DNA of 64,000 bases from Chondrinema litorale. GTDB taxonomy: Bacteria > Bacteroidota > Bacteroidia > Cytophagales > Flammeovirgaceae. Below are positions 16,929 through 27,117 of this stretch, piece after piece (position 1 is the first letter of the stretch; each line of letters opens with the position of its first letter). Made by a program: the position numbers and the translations under genes. The notes below the pieces were generated by a model, which did no database searches, was not told the DNA's origin, and was given only the letters and a program-made list of their open reading frames with translations. The stretch is taken from positions 124,001 to 188,000 of the forward strand of contig NZ_CP111051.1 in assembly GCF_026250525.1 (NCBI RefSeq), given 5' to 3'.

Positions 16929-19900
16929 TTAAAAGATACCTTGAAGTGTAAAGCCTACATATCTAGAAGATGGGTCTTGTAGGTTATCATCGTTACCGTA
17001 ATCTGGATCTAGGTAAGGTATTTTCTTCCAGATCGCTAGATTGTATCCATAAACAGACAGGTTCAAATGTTGTAATCCGTTAGATTTTATGATGTTTAAT
17101 AAATCATAAGTAACAGAAACTCTTCTTAGTTTGAAGTAAGAACGATCGAATGTGTTTGCAAAAAATTCGTCATCAGAATCCATAACTACCGCTCTGTATG
17201 GGTAATTTTGACTCCATGTTTGCCAGCTAACAGCAGTAGTATTTTGAGAATATTGTCTGGTATCAGAAACTACGTTACCATCCACATCTCTTACTAATTC
17301 ACCATCAGTTACTACCACCGCATTTGGCACATAAACTGGCTCACCAGCAGCATATTCAGCATCTCTGTACTTTGTAGAGTTTGGATGCTTACCACCCCAC
17401 CACATTTTTTCGATGGTAATTGAATTGATTAAACCTTTCCAAGCTCCGTCTACATCTATATCAATTTTAAAATCTTTAATCTTAAATCTGTTTTGTAAAC
17501 CAAGTCTCCAAGATGGATTTAAGTGACCAACATTTTTAACATAAGGGTCTCTTGTTGGTAAACCTGTGTTTGCATCAACAATTAACTCTCCATCAGCAGT
17601 TTTTTGCCAAACTGTAGCGTAATAACTATCAGCTCTGTCGCCTACTTTTAAGTTATCGAAAGTTGAGTTTCCACCGTAAATGCTGGTTAATTTCTGTACA
17701 GATTTAGTCCAGTTTAAACCAATATCCCAGCTAAATTTCTCAGTAGAAATCGGATTGTAATTCAACATAGCTTCGAAACCATGAGTAGTATATTCATTGC
17801 CATTTACCTTACGTGTTGAGAAACCAGAAGCGTCTGATACATTCAAGTCAATAATTTGGTTTTCGTCTAGTATGTGGTAGTAAGTACCTTCTAAAGAAAG
17901 TTTACCTTGTGCAAATGAAGTACTAAAACCAACCTCAGTAGTAGTTGATTGCTCAGGTAAAATGTTAGCATTTACCAAACCAGAAGGATAGTACACTGAA
18001 GGAGTTGAGCCGTAAGTAATATCTTGGTTATAAACTGCATAGATTTCGTAAGGATCTAAATCGCTAGAAACCTGAGACCAAGAACCATACACCTTAAAGT
18101 AATCTACAAATTGAGGGAAAGGAATTAATTCTGATACTACTGTACTTAAAGAAGCAGAAGGATAGAAATAAGAATTTGTAGTGGTTGGCAGTGTAGAAGC
18201 CCAGTCGTTTCTTGCAGAGAAGTTTAAGAAAATTGAATTAAAGAACTCAAAACCAACACTTCCATACACACTTCGAATAGACTTTTCATTTAATAAGTTA
18301 GTACCAAGAATGTTACCTTGGCTATTGCTTAAGTTGTAAATTCCCGGAACGATTAATCCATCTGTAGAAGCATATTCTTGCTTATAGCTCTTGTAGAAAT
18401 TAGATGCACCAGCATTTACATTTATGCCAAATTCTTCAGTAATGTTTTTATTATAAGCAGCTAAAATATCAGAATCGAAGTTTAATTGATCTGTATTCCA
18501 CATTTTATAATCACCATTTCTTGAGTCACCATAGTTCATATAAGATTTTGGTGATTCCATATCTTCAAAAGTTTTTTGCTCTCTAGCAGAAACTCTACCT
18601 TGTAAATACAAATCAGGAGTAATCTGATATTTTAGTTTCAGTTTACCATCTAATGTATTTTTGTTTAATTGCTGATTTAACTCGTAAGCTGCAAAATAAA
18701 CATTGTTATACCACGCGTAATTATAGTTTGCCTGACGGTAACCTTCTAAACCCGGCACATACATATGGTCTTTCAAATCTTGACCGTTTACATCGTCTCC
18801 CATCCAGATAAGGATTGTATACATGTGGTTTTTAGGGCCATATCCGTATCTTGGGTAGTTTGGAGAGTATACTTTGTTGTAACTCAAAGTAGCATCTAAT
18901 TGCAACTTTTCAGTTAAATCAAATGAAGAATTAAAGTTTAATCCACCAGTGTGTAAAGAAGTATTTGGCACTCTACCTTGTTGGTAAGCATAGTTTCCTG
19001 AAAAATAAAATCTTGATTTTTCACCTTGGTAAGCTACAGAAAAATCGTTTTTAGTAACTACACCAGTTCCAAGAAAATTGCCTAAGTTATCATGTCTTAC
19101 CCAGTCGATTGGCACTCTCTCGTAAAGAGATTTATCATCGTAAACTGTTCCTGTTACATTACCATACCACTCGATTACTTCTCCAGTTTGCTTATTTCTA
19201 ATTGGGCTATTCCACTGAGCAACTTGCACACCTTCTTCAAATTTAGGCCCCCAGATCATATCACCATCTGAGATACCACCATCAGCGCCATCCCAGAACT
19301 CGTACTGTCCGTTAGAACCGTTTCCGTATTCAGTTTGTGTTTCAGGGAAAACAGTAAAACCTGCTGTAACCATGTTACTAGTAGAAACATTTACAGTAAG
19401 TCCTTTTTTAGAAGCATTTTTTCTTGTGATAAGAATTGCACCATTTTTACCTCTTGAACCATAAAGTGCAGAAGCTGCACCACCTTTCAATACGTTTATA
19501 CTTTCTATATCCTCAGGAGAGATATCGTAAAAATTAGTTTCTACTGGAACACCATCTAAAACGATAAGTGGAGTTTTACCTCTTAAAGAAAATGATGGCG
19601 ATTGAAAAATACCAGTTGGGTTATTTACTGTTAAACCAGCTACTCTACCAGAAAGCGCATTACCAAGGTTCATAGTGCTAGCCTCTCCGATTACATCTGT
19701 GTCTACTTCTTGAGTAGCGTAACCTAATTTCTTTTTCTGTTGCTTAATACCGATTGCGGTTACAACAACTTCGTCTAGGTTCTTATCTTCTAGTTTTAAC
19801 TCAATGTTAATTGAAGTTCTTCCGTTAACAGGAACTTCTTGAGCGGTGTATCCGATATAGCTGAATATCAAAACAGCATCATTCGCAGTTTCGAGCTCAT

Positions 19901-20075
19901 ATATACCGTCTAAATCTGTTATACTACCTGTTGTAGTACCTTGGATGATGATGTTTACTCCTGGCAATCCCTCACCAGAAGCATCTGTTACTTTGCCTGT
20001 TACCTTAGTCTGAGCGAATACAGCCATATGTAAGCACAGTAAAAAGGCAGTTAAAATTGTAATAGTCTGTCTCAT
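16929..20075 (-). CDS. SusC/RagA-type TonB-dependent outer membrane transporter
   Basis: 1048 residues. A signal peptide (cut near AQT, about residue 22) is followed by a carboxypeptidase-regulatory-like beta-sandwich (KVTGKVTDASGEGLPGVNI). A TonB-box-like segment (LDEVVVTAIG), a plug domain with LRGKTPLIVLDGVP and GAASALYGSRGKNGAI, and a 22-strand barrel ending in an aromatic strand complete the protein. This is a SusC transporter importing oligomers in complex with SusD. No STN domain is present, so it is probably not part of an anti-sigma signalling loop, unlike the second SusC in this window. About 290 bases separate it from the efflux operon upstream. Confidence 0.93.
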   Translation of the reverse strand: MRQTITILTAFLLCLHMAVFAQTKVTGKVTDASGEGLPGVNIIIQGTTTGSITDLDGIYELETANDAVLIFSYIGYTAQEVPVNGRTSINIELKLEDKNLDEVVVTAIGIKQQKKKLGYATQEVDTDVIGEASTMNLGNALSGRVAGLTVNNPTGIFQSPSFSLRGKTPLIVLDGVPVETNFYDISPEDIESINVLKGGAASALYGSRGKNGAILITRKNASKKGLTVNVSTSNMVTAGFTVFPETQTEYGNGSNGQYEFWDGADGGISDGDMIWGPKFEEGVQVAQWNSPIRNKQTGEVIEWYGNVTGTVYDDKSLYERVPIDWVRHDNLGNFLGTGVVTKNDFSVAYQGEKSRFYFSGNYAYQQGRVPNTSLHTGGLNFNSSFDLTEKLQLDATLSYNKVYSPNYPRYGYGPKNHMYTILIWMGDDVNGQDLKDHMYVPGLEGYRQANYNYAWYNNVYFAAYELNQQLNKNTLDGKLKLKYQITPDLYLQGRVSAREQKTFEDMESPKSYMNYGDSRNGDYKMWNTDQLNFDSDILAAYNKNITEEFGINVNAGASNFYKSYKQEYASTDGLIVPGIYNLSNSQGNILGTNLLNEKSIRSVYGSVGFEFFNSIFLNFSARNDWASTLPTTTNSYFYPSASLSTVVSELIPFPQFVDYFKVYGSWSQVSSDLDPYEIYAVYNQDITYGSTPSVYYPSGLVNANILPEQSTTTEVGFSTSFAQGKLSLEGTYYHILDENQIIDLNVSDASGFSTRKVNGNEYTTHGFEAMLNYNPISTEKFSWDIGLNWTKSVQKLTSIYGGNSTFDNLKVGDRADSYYATVWQKTADGELIVDANTGLPTRDPYVKNVGHLNPSWRLGLQNRFKIKDFKIDIDVDGAWKGLINSITIEKMWWGGKHPNSTKYRDAEYAAGEPVYVPNAVVVTDGELVRDVDGNVVSDTRQYSQNTTAVSWQTWSQNYPYRAVVMDSDDEFFANTFDRSYFKLRRVSVTYDLLNIIKSNGLQHLNLSVYGYNLAIWKKIPYLDPDYGNDDNLQDPSSRYVGFTLQGIF

Positions 20076-20303
20076 AGGTTAAAAATAATTCGTAGATCAT
20101 GTTGGAGACATCCAACACAGTGGCAAAGCTATGAGCACAAAAAATGATTAGTTCAACAGAAAATATTATGATTTTTTTAATTCAGATAAGAAGATTTAAT
20201 CTAATGTTAATGGTTTTAAATTCGCTATTTTCGATAAGAATTGCTTTTATATAGGCAATTTTTTAGCGTTTAAAAATTCTCTGGGGACGGAGCATAAAAA
20301 AAT

Positions 20304-20339
20304 AGCCCTAAAAACTGGAAGTTTCCAGTCTTTAGAGCC
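20304..20339 (-). terminator. Intrinsic terminator of the RND efflux operon
   Basis: A long imperfect 17-bp stem (AGCCCTAAAAACTGGAA with TTCCAGTCTTTAGAGCC) is followed on the minus strand by T7 (A-run 20296-20302). It lies just past the outer-membrane-factor stop. Confidence 0.85.
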
Positions 20340-20366
20340 ATAAACAATTTGACACTAATTATTAAA

Positions 20367-21773
20367 TCATTTCCAGCCACCACCCAGTGCTCTATACAAC
20401 TGGATAATAGACTCTAATTCTTGTAGTTTGTCGTTAATACTGCTTATTTGCGCAGATAGTAAATTTTGTTGCGATGTTAGTACATCTGTATAGTTGGTTG
20501 AAGATGAATATTCTAATAAGCTTTTTGTAAACTCTACCGATTTTTCTAAAGCAGTAATTTGGTTGTTTCTTGCTACTTGTTTTTCTATAGCTTTATTATA
20601 CGAAAACAGTGCATTCGAAACTTCTTCGGTTGCTGTAAGCCAAGTTAATTTATAGTCGTAAAAAGCTTGTTGTTGTAAAGCTTCATTGGTTTTTAATCTA
20701 GCTTTATTTTGACCTTGAGCAAAAATTGGTTGGGTAAGTCCGCCAATTATGTTATAAAATATAGATTGGTCAAAAAAATCATTGATATCCAAACTCGATA
20801 AACCACCACTTGCAGTTAAAGTAAGTGAAGGATAAAAGTATTTTTTTGCAACATTTGTGCTTTCAAAAGCACTTCTAAAAGCCAATTCCGATGCTTGTAT
20901 GTCTGGTCTGTTTATTAAAAGTGAAGATGGAACTCCAATTTTAAGATTACTAATAGGTTGTTGGTCTTCTAAACTGGTACGTTCTATCTTGCCTGGTTCA
21001 CGACCTAATAAAATAGAAAGTGCATTTTCTGTTTCACGAATACTTACTTCAATATCTGGAATAGAAACCTCCACCTGATATCTACTTGCCTCACTTTGCA
21101 CAACAGCAGCTCCATCTACCACAGCAGATTCTTTTAAGGCTTTCATTGTTTCTTGATCTACCTTTCTATTTTCTAGTGTTTCTCTAGTAATTCTTAATTG
21201 CTCATCGAGTGCTAACAAATTGTAGTAATAAGAAGCTATATCTGCAATAAGTTGTGTCTGTACTGCTCTTGTAGAAGCTTCACTTCTTAAAAAAGCGGCT
21301 AATGCTGCTCGCTTACTACTACGAAGTTTTCCCCATACATCTAGTTCCCAACTCGTACTCAGCGAAGCCTGATAAGTAGTCGTTTTTAAATTGATATCAA
21401 TTCCATCTGGAAAGTTAAGTGCTGCCTTAGATGATTTTGAATGTGTAACTTGTGCACCGGCATCTAAACTTGGTAGTAATGATAACTTTGCCTGTTGCAA
21501 TGTAGCTTCGGCTTGATATATGTTTTGAATAGCATATTTCAAATCAAGATTATTCTCCAAACCTTCTTCAATTAAGCTTTGAAGTACTTTATCAGAAATA
21601 ATATCTTGCCATTGCATTTGAGCTATTGAGCTGGTATCTACAACAGTTGTATCTCTGAAGTTATCAGAATAACCTGTTTCTGGAACGGAGTACTTTTGAG
21701 ACGTCTTGCAGGAAGTAATTCCTGCAAAGATGCTCAAAGTTAAACCTAAGTATTTTAGAATTTTAAAATTCAT
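20367..21773 (-). CDS. RND efflux outer membrane factor (NodT/OprM family lipoprotein)
   Basis: 468 residues with a lipoprotein signal ending ITSC (Cys 22). Two repeats of an outer membrane efflux protein domain (each about 200 residues) carry long helical hairpins and short barrel strands. The segment ELDVWGKLRSSKRAA is a hallmark of the NodT/OprM branch. It forms the trimeric TolC-like exit duct of a tripartite pump. It is the third gene of the operon (adaptor, pump, duct), starting 36 bases after the pump gene, and is followed by a terminator. Control is most likely through the TetR operator upstream of the adaptor. Confidence 0.92.
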   Translation of the reverse strand: MNFKILKYLGLTLSIFAGITSCKTSQKYSVPETGYSDNFRDTTVVDTSSIAQMQWQDIISDKVLQSLIEEGLENNLDLKYAIQNIYQAEATLQQAKLSLLPSLDAGAQVTHSKSSKAALNFPDGIDINLKTTTYQASLSTSWELDVWGKLRSSKRAALAAFLRSEASTRAVQTQLIADIASYYYNLLALDEQLRITRETLENRKVDQETMKALKESAVVDGAAVVQSEASRYQVEVSIPDIEVSIRETENALSILLGREPGKIERTSLEDQQPISNLKIGVPSSLLINRPDIQASELAFRSAFESTNVAKKYFYPSLTLTASGGLSSLDINDFFDQSIFYNIIGGLTQPIFAQGQNKARLKTNEALQQQAFYDYKLTWLTATEEVSNALFSYNKAIEKQVARNNQITALEKSVEFTKSLLEYSSSTNYTDVLTSQQNLLSAQISSINDKLQELESIIQLYRALGGGWK

Positions 21774-21809
21774 GTTAGTTAAATTTTTAGGAGTATTGAG
21801 TCAGTATAC

Positions 21810-24800
21810 TTATTCTTTATCTGCATTAGCAGCAGGTATACCGGCTATTTTCTCCTGAATGGTTTCAAAAATCACAAAGAGTACGGGTATTATTAGAATT
21901 CCAAATACGGTTCCTATTAGCATACCTCCAATTGCTCCAGTACCAATAGACTGGTTACCAATAGCACCAGCACCAGATGCCAGCATTAAAGGAACAAGTC
22001 CAAAGATAAATGCAAATGAGGTCATTAAAATCGGTCTAAATCTGGCAATGGCACCATCAATGGCAGACTGCACAATGCTTTCTCCTTCTCTTCTTCTTTG
22101 TAAAGCAAACTCAACAATTAGAATCGCATTCTTTGCCAGCAATCCAATTAGCATGATTAGAGTAATTTGCAGGTATATATTATTACTTATATCGAAAATG
22201 GTAGCAAAAATGAAAACACCACAAAGTCCGATTGGTAATGAAAGCAATACTGCAAATGGCAACAAGTAACTTTCGTACTGGCCACTTAATAAGAAGAACA
22301 CAAATACCAAACAAAGCAAGAATATATACACTGTCTGGCTACCTGCTGAAAGTTCTTCTCTCGTCATACCAGAAAACTCATAACCATAACCTGTAGGTAG
22401 TGTTTGTGCGGCAACTTCTTCTATGGCTGTAATGGCATCACCAGAGCTATAGCCATCATTTGGAGCACCATTTACACTAACAGAAGTAAAGAGGTTAAAC
22501 CTACTAAGCGATTGTGGACCATATACTTTCGTTAAAGTGATAAACTCGCTAATTGGCGCCATCACATTATTATCATTCTTTACTTTTATATAATTAAAGC
22601 TTTCCAGATTATCTCTAAAACTTGGCTCTGCCTGATAGATAACTCGATACTGCTTACCAAACTGATTAAAGTTAGAAGCATACACACCACCATAATATCC
22701 CTGCATGGTATTTAAAATATCAGCTACACCCAAACCAGCTTTTTTGGCCTTGGCTACATCTACCTCAATTTCATATTGTGGGAAAGTTGGGTCAAACGAA
22801 GTAGATGCATATTGAATTTCTGGACGAGCATTTAACGCCTTCAAGAAATCATCACTTACTTCGCTAAGTGCATTTACAGTACCTCCACTTCTATCTTGCA
22901 ACTTAAACTCAAAACCACCACTCATACCAAAACCCTGAATAGTTGGCGGAGCAAAAAAGATTATATCTGCATCTTTAATGGAAGCAGCTCTGGCAAATAA
23001 CTGCCCTATAATACTATTAATACTCTGCCCTTTTTCTTTTCTTTCGTCCCAAGTTTTTAGTTTCATAATTACCATTCCGTAATTAGAACCGGTACCACTA
23101 ATCATCCCTCTACCTGTTACTTTCAACACGTTTTTCACTTCTGGTATAGACTCGGCGATCTTCACTAATTGGTCGGCAACTTCTTCTGTTCTTTCCAATG
23201 AGGCCGCTGCTGGTAAGCTAATATCAGACATAATTGTTCCTTGGTCTTCACTAGGCACAAAGGCTGTTGGCGTAGTTTGCATTAGAATATAAAATGCGCC
23301 TGCAAATACAGCCAGCATTCCCATTGCAATCCATTTCTTATTAATAAAGAAGGTAACAGATTTTTTATACTTATCCGTTGTTTTGTCGAATGCTGTATTA
23401 AATGCGGTATAAAATCTATCTAAGAACCCATGTTTTTTATGGTCTTCGTCATGTCCTTTGAGGAACAATGCACAAAGTGCCGGACTCAATGTTAATGCGT
23501 TTACTGCTGATAAAATAATTGCAATAGCCAGTGTTAAACCAAATTGCTGATAGAATACACCAGAAGAACCACTGATAAAACTTACCGGAATAAAGACTGA
23601 TGACATTACCAATGTAATCGAGATAATTGCTCCTGAAATTTCGTCCATCGCATCTAAACTGGCTTTTCTTGCAGATTGGTAACCAGTATCCAATTTTGCG
23701 TGTACTGCTTCAACTACCACAATGGCATCATCCACTACAATACCAATTGCCAATACCAAAGCGAAAAGCGTAAGTAAGTTAATGGTAAAGCCAAATACTT
23801 GTAAGAAGAAGAATGTACCTACAATTGCTACCGGTACTGAAATCGCTGGAATTAATGTCGATCTCCAATCTTGTAAGAAGATAAACACAACTATAAATAC
23901 AAGTATAAAAGCTTCTATTAATGTATGGATTACCTTTTCAATAGAAGCATTTAAGAAGTCGTTTACATTTACCAACTCCACATAATGGATACCCTCTGGA
24001 AAAGTTTTAGAAGCTTCTTGCAATACACTAAGTGTTTGGTCAATTACATCTTGCGCATTTGAACCAGCCGTCTGGCTAACTGCAATACCTACACCCGGAT
24101 TTCCATTAATGTTTGAACTACTGTTATAAGTCTGTGAGCCCAACTCAATATCTGCTACATCTCTTAATCTCAGAATCTGCCCATTTTCTGTTGTCCTAAT
24201 AATGATGTCTTCGTATTCAGAGATTTCTTTTAATCTTCCCTTATATTTTAAAGTATATTGATGAGCCTGATTGGATTTTAACCCTAACTGACCCGGAGCA
24301 GCTTCTACGTTTTGATCCGACAGTGCATTGTTAATATCGTCTGGAATTAAACCATAGTTTGCCATTACATCGGCTTTTAGCCAAATACGCATACTATAGT
24401 CTTTGGTACCAAAAGCACTCGCATCACCCACGCCATTAATCCTTTTAATCTGAGGAATAATGTTGATCTCTGCATAGTTCTGCACAAAGGTTTCGTCGTA
24501 ATCTGGGTTATCGCTGTATATACCCAAAATCAACACATTACTACTTTGTCTTTTAGTAGTGGTTACACCTGACTGTGTTACTTCTTGTGGTAATAAACTA
24601 GTCGCACTCGAAACCCTGTTTTGTACGTTTACGGCTGCAATATCTGGGTCAGTACCTAATTCGAAATTTACTGTAATAGATGCTGAACCATCGTTAGTTG
24701 CAGTTGAGGTCATGTATGTCATTCCCTCTACACCGTTTATTGCTTCTTCGAGAGGTACTAATACGCTATTTAAAACTGTCTCTGCATTCGCCCCTTGATA

Positions 24801-24944
24801 CGAGGCCGAAACCTGAACTGTAGGGGGTGCAATCTCAGGATATTGAGATACCGGAAGACTGGTTAAACCAATCAGTCCCAGTACCAATATCAATACTGAA
24901 ATTACAGACGACAGTATTGGTCTGGTTATAAATCTTTTAAACAT
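21810..24944 (-). CDS. RND multidrug efflux pump, HAE1/AcrB family
   Basis: 1044 residues, the normal HAE1 length. Twelve membrane segments and two large periplasmic loops follow the standard plan. The proton-relay residues are visible: the Asp pair in GIVVDDAIVVVEAVHA (transmembrane helix 4) and the Lys in LLAKNAILIVEFA (helix 10). The N-terminal FITRPILSSVISVLI is typical. The protein is an inner membrane proton antiporter that takes amphiphilic drugs, dyes or detergents from the periplasm and membrane. It works with the adaptor encoded 11 bases upstream and the duct encoded downstream. Substrate specificity cannot be read from sequence. Confidence 0.95.
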   Translation of the reverse strand: MFKRFITRPILSSVISVLILVLGLIGLTSLPVSQYPEIAPPTVQVSASYQGANAETVLNSVLVPLEEAINGVEGMTYMTSTATNDGSASITVNFELGTDPDIAAVNVQNRVSSATSLLPQEVTQSGVTTTKRQSSNVLILGIYSDNPDYDETFVQNYAEINIIPQIKRINGVGDASAFGTKDYSMRIWLKADVMANYGLIPDDINNALSDQNVEAAPGQLGLKSNQAHQYTLKYKGRLKEISEYEDIIIRTTENGQILRLRDVADIELGSQTYNSSSNINGNPGVGIAVSQTAGSNAQDVIDQTLSVLQEASKTFPEGIHYVELVNVNDFLNASIEKVIHTLIEAFILVFIVVFIFLQDWRSTLIPAISVPVAIVGTFFFLQVFGFTINLLTLFALVLAIGIVVDDAIVVVEAVHAKLDTGYQSARKASLDAMDEISGAIISITLVMSSVFIPVSFISGSSGVFYQQFGLTLAIAIILSAVNALTLSPALCALFLKGHDEDHKKHGFLDRFYTAFNTAFDKTTDKYKKSVTFFINKKWIAMGMLAVFAGAFYILMQTTPTAFVPSEDQGTIMSDISLPAAASLERTEEVADQLVKIAESIPEVKNVLKVTGRGMISGTGSNYGMVIMKLKTWDERKEKGQSINSIIGQLFARAASIKDADIIFFAPPTIQGFGMSGGFEFKLQDRSGGTVNALSEVSDDFLKALNARPEIQYASTSFDPTFPQYEIEVDVAKAKKAGLGVADILNTMQGYYGGVYASNFNQFGKQYRVIYQAEPSFRDNLESFNYIKVKNDNNVMAPISEFITLTKVYGPQSLSRFNLFTSVSVNGAPNDGYSSGDAITAIEEVAAQTLPTGYGYEFSGMTREELSAGSQTVYIFLLCLVFVFFLLSGQYESYLLPFAVLLSLPIGLCGVFIFATIFDISNNIYLQITLIMLIGLLAKNAILIVEFALQRRREGESIVQSAIDGAIARFRPILMTSFAFIFGLVPLMLASGAGAIGNQSIGTGAIGGMLIGTVFGILIIPVLFVIFETIQEKIAGIPAANADKE

Positions 24945-24955
24945 GGTTTAATTCT

Positions 24956-26158
24956 TTATTGTTGTTCGTCAGTTTTTACTGTTGATATTTCTTGCTGAAG
25001 TGCCTTTACACTATCTCTAGATACCTCCGAAACAGTGATCTTATCGCCATCAGAAAGTGAATTGATACCTTCTATAACTACTTTGTCGTTAGCTTTTAGA
25101 CCTTCAGTTACTACATAAGCTTGGCCAGAAGGCGTTGCCGTAACTTTTATTTTAGTAGAGTTTGCCTGAGATTGATCGTCTACCACATAAGCAAAAGTGT
25201 TTCCTTGTATTTCGTAAGTAGCCGCTTGAGGAATAAGCAAAGCATTATCTCTGTGACTCGGAATTCTCAAGTTAGCACTATTACCTGTTCTTAAAATTCC
25301 TCTCTGGTTATCAAACACTGCACGTACATTAAAAGAACCTGTTTCTTCGTCTACCTGTCCACTAATGGTTTCTATTCTACCTTTTATTTCATACAAACTA
25401 TTGTCAGCAAGTCTCAACTCAACATCTGGTAAATTGCCTATTTGTTCTTTAATAGTATTGCCTTTTGCATTTCTAAAGAAATTCAACTGTGTTTTTTCAT
25501 TTATAGAAAAATAAGCATATACTTTATCGATGTTCGATATTGTAGTAAGGGGTTCTGTTGTGGTACTGCTTACCAAACTACCAAGCTTGTAAGGCAATGT
25601 ACCTACAACTCCAGTTACTGGAGAAGTAATTTTGGTATAACCTAAATTGGTTTGCGCATTTGCTAAATTTACTTTTGCCTGAGCCAAAGCTGCTTTTGCT
25701 GCCTCTAGTGTATTTTGTGCAGAAACTAGTTCAAACTTACTGATGATCTCTCTTTCTACTAGTGGTTTAGCTTTTTCAACCCCAATTTCTGCAGAGCTTA
25801 CATCTGCTTTTGCGCTCGAAATAGCAGCTTCTGCATTTCTAACTTCTTGTTCGTATTGAGGAGCATCTAATATAAATAATAACTGCCCTTTTTTAACTTC
25901 TTCACCTTCGTCAATTAATACCTTTTCAATAAAACCTTCAACTTTAGGTCTTATCTCAATATTCTCTTTCCCTTCTAAAGTAGCAGGGAAACTACTATAT
26001 AAGGTAATGGATTCTGGTTTTAAAGTTAGTACTCCAAATTCAACTGGTTCATTTTGCGATCTATCTGCAGATGATTGAGAATCGCTGCAAGAATAGAGTA
26101 AACCACACAAACATATTGCGATATAAAAGCTTATGTGATAAATCGAATTATTTCTCAT
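24956..26158 (-). CDS. RND efflux periplasmic adaptor (membrane fusion protein)
   Basis: 400 residues with a lipoprotein signal ending LLYSC (Cys 24). The HlyD/AcrA order is visible: a barrel-sandwich half (IRPKVEGFIEKVLIDEGEEVKKGQLL), an alpha-helical hairpin (about 95-165, Ala/Glu rich), the returning lipoyl half (TSPVTGVVGTLPYKLGSLV), a beta barrel and a membrane-proximal domain. It bridges the AcrB-like pump and the OprM-like duct. It is the first gene of the efflux operon, and a 20-bp palindrome lies 44 bases before its start codon, where a TetR repressor would block transcription. Confidence 0.92.
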   Translation of the reverse strand: MRNNSIYHISFYIAICLCGLLYSCSDSQSSADRSQNEPVEFGVLTLKPESITLYSSFPATLEGKENIEIRPKVEGFIEKVLIDEGEEVKKGQLLFILDAPQYEQEVRNAEAAISSAKADVSSAEIGVEKAKPLVEREIISKFELVSAQNTLEAAKAALAQAKVNLANAQTNLGYTKITSPVTGVVGTLPYKLGSLVSSTTTEPLTTISNIDKVYAYFSINEKTQLNFFRNAKGNTIKEQIGNLPDVELRLADNSLYEIKGRIETISGQVDEETGSFNVRAVFDNQRGILRTGNSANLRIPSHRDNALLIPQAATYEIQGNTFAYVVDDQSQANSTKIKVTATPSGQAYVVTEGLKANDKVVIEGINSLSDGDKITVSEVSRDSVKALQQEISTVKTDEQQ

Positions 26159-26201
26159 TTAGTTAATTAATTAGGTATTAACAAGTTGGTTATATTAATA
26201 T

Positions 26202-26221
26202 GTTTAACAAAAGTGTTAAAC
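26202..26221. promoter_or_regulatory. TetR operator upstream of the efflux operon
   Basis: Perfect palindrome GTTTAACA-AAAG-TGTTAAAC with 8-bp arms and a 4-base spacer. It lies between the tetR stop and the adaptor start. The same arms recur upstream of tetR at 26857-26876. Confidence 0.85.
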
Positions 26222-26236
26222 ACTGGGTAAAAAAAT

Positions 26237-26833
26237 TTAGTTTAGTAGAAGTTCTATAATTTCACTCTTTCTATTTTTTAAAATTTCATCGTATTCTTCT
26301 TTTGTAAAATTTAAAAGCTTTTCGTTTAATGGTCTTATAATTACCGGATAAGCCATTAGTGAAAATAAATTTATTATAAAGTGATATGGGGCTTTAATTC
26401 TGTTTACTTCTCCCCTTTTCATAGCTTCTTCTACTTCAATAGCAAAATTTCTAAAAACAGGATTTTCTGGCTCATGAGATTTTTTTATCTCAGCATGTTC
26501 GCTATTTATCTCACTAATAAGAAATATTTCTTTGAATGGATAAGTGATAATATCTTCTAAGAATACGTCTATTATATTTTCTACTTTTTGTCTAAATGGT
26601 AATTCAGCTTTAAAGACTTCATTCATTTTTTGAGCTAATGCCGATAATGCCTCTTTATAAACCTGATCGAACAACGCCTCTCTTGTTCTGAAATAGTAAT
26701 TTAGCAGGGTTCTATTTACTCCTGCTTCATTTGCTATATCCTGTGTTGTGGCATTAAGTTTACCCTCTACAAAGAATACTTTCTTGGCGGCGCTTTTAAT
26801 GTTTTCTTCTGTTCCTGTATCTCTTGTAGCCAT
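26237..26833 (-). CDS. TetR/AcrR-family repressor of the efflux operon
   Basis: 198 residues. The N-terminal helix-turn-helix (about 10-57) reads TTQDIANEAGVNRTLLNYYFRTREALFDQVY, the standard TetR recognition region. The C-terminal helical domain would bind ligand and dimerise. The gene stands upstream of and on the same strand as the RND operon. Palindromic operators lie before both transcription units, so it probably represses itself and the pump until a pump substrate binds. The inducer is unknown. The ATG at 26833 is close to the first conserved helix and fits the family. Confidence 0.9.
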   Translation of the reverse strand: MATRDTGTEENIKSAAKKVFFVEGKLNATTQDIANEAGVNRTLLNYYFRTREALFDQVYKEALSALAQKMNEVFKAELPFRQKVENIIDVFLEDIITYPFKEIFLISEINSEHAEIKKSHEPENPVFRNFAIEVEEAMKRGEVNRIKAPYHFIINLFSLMAYPVIIRPLNEKLLNFTKEEYDEILKNRKSEIIELLLN

Positions 26834-26856
26834 AGTTTGAAGCGTTTAATATATTT

Positions 26857-26876
26857 GTTTAACAAAGGTGTTAAAC
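26857..26876. promoter_or_regulatory. TetR operator upstream of tetR (autoregulation)
   Basis: Palindrome GTTTAACA-AAGG-TGTTAAAC, with arms identical to 26202-26221. It is 24 bases before the tetR start codon and 241 bases from the divergent MFS gene. Confidence 0.85.
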
Positions 26877-27117
26877 AAAAGTTTCATATGCAACAAACAT
26901 TATTTAAATATTTAGAAAAACATACATCAACATACATTTTTGATAATTTGTATTCGAATTCAACTATAAAATGCCAAAGTACATAGTAAAAAAAATGCAA
27001 GAAGTACTAGAAATACTAACTATGCAAAAATGAATAAAAAATACTTTTTAGATAAAATGTAAAGTGAATTAGCAAATATGTATAATCCAAGCTAGCATTA
27101 TTACAGAACTTTGTTAT

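Noticed and set aside
21859-24798. Several plus-strand frames of 79-136 codons opposite the RND pump gene
   Set aside because: Shadows of a well-conserved 1044-residue pump gene; low-complexity Pro/Ile/Ser compositions are typical of antisense frames.
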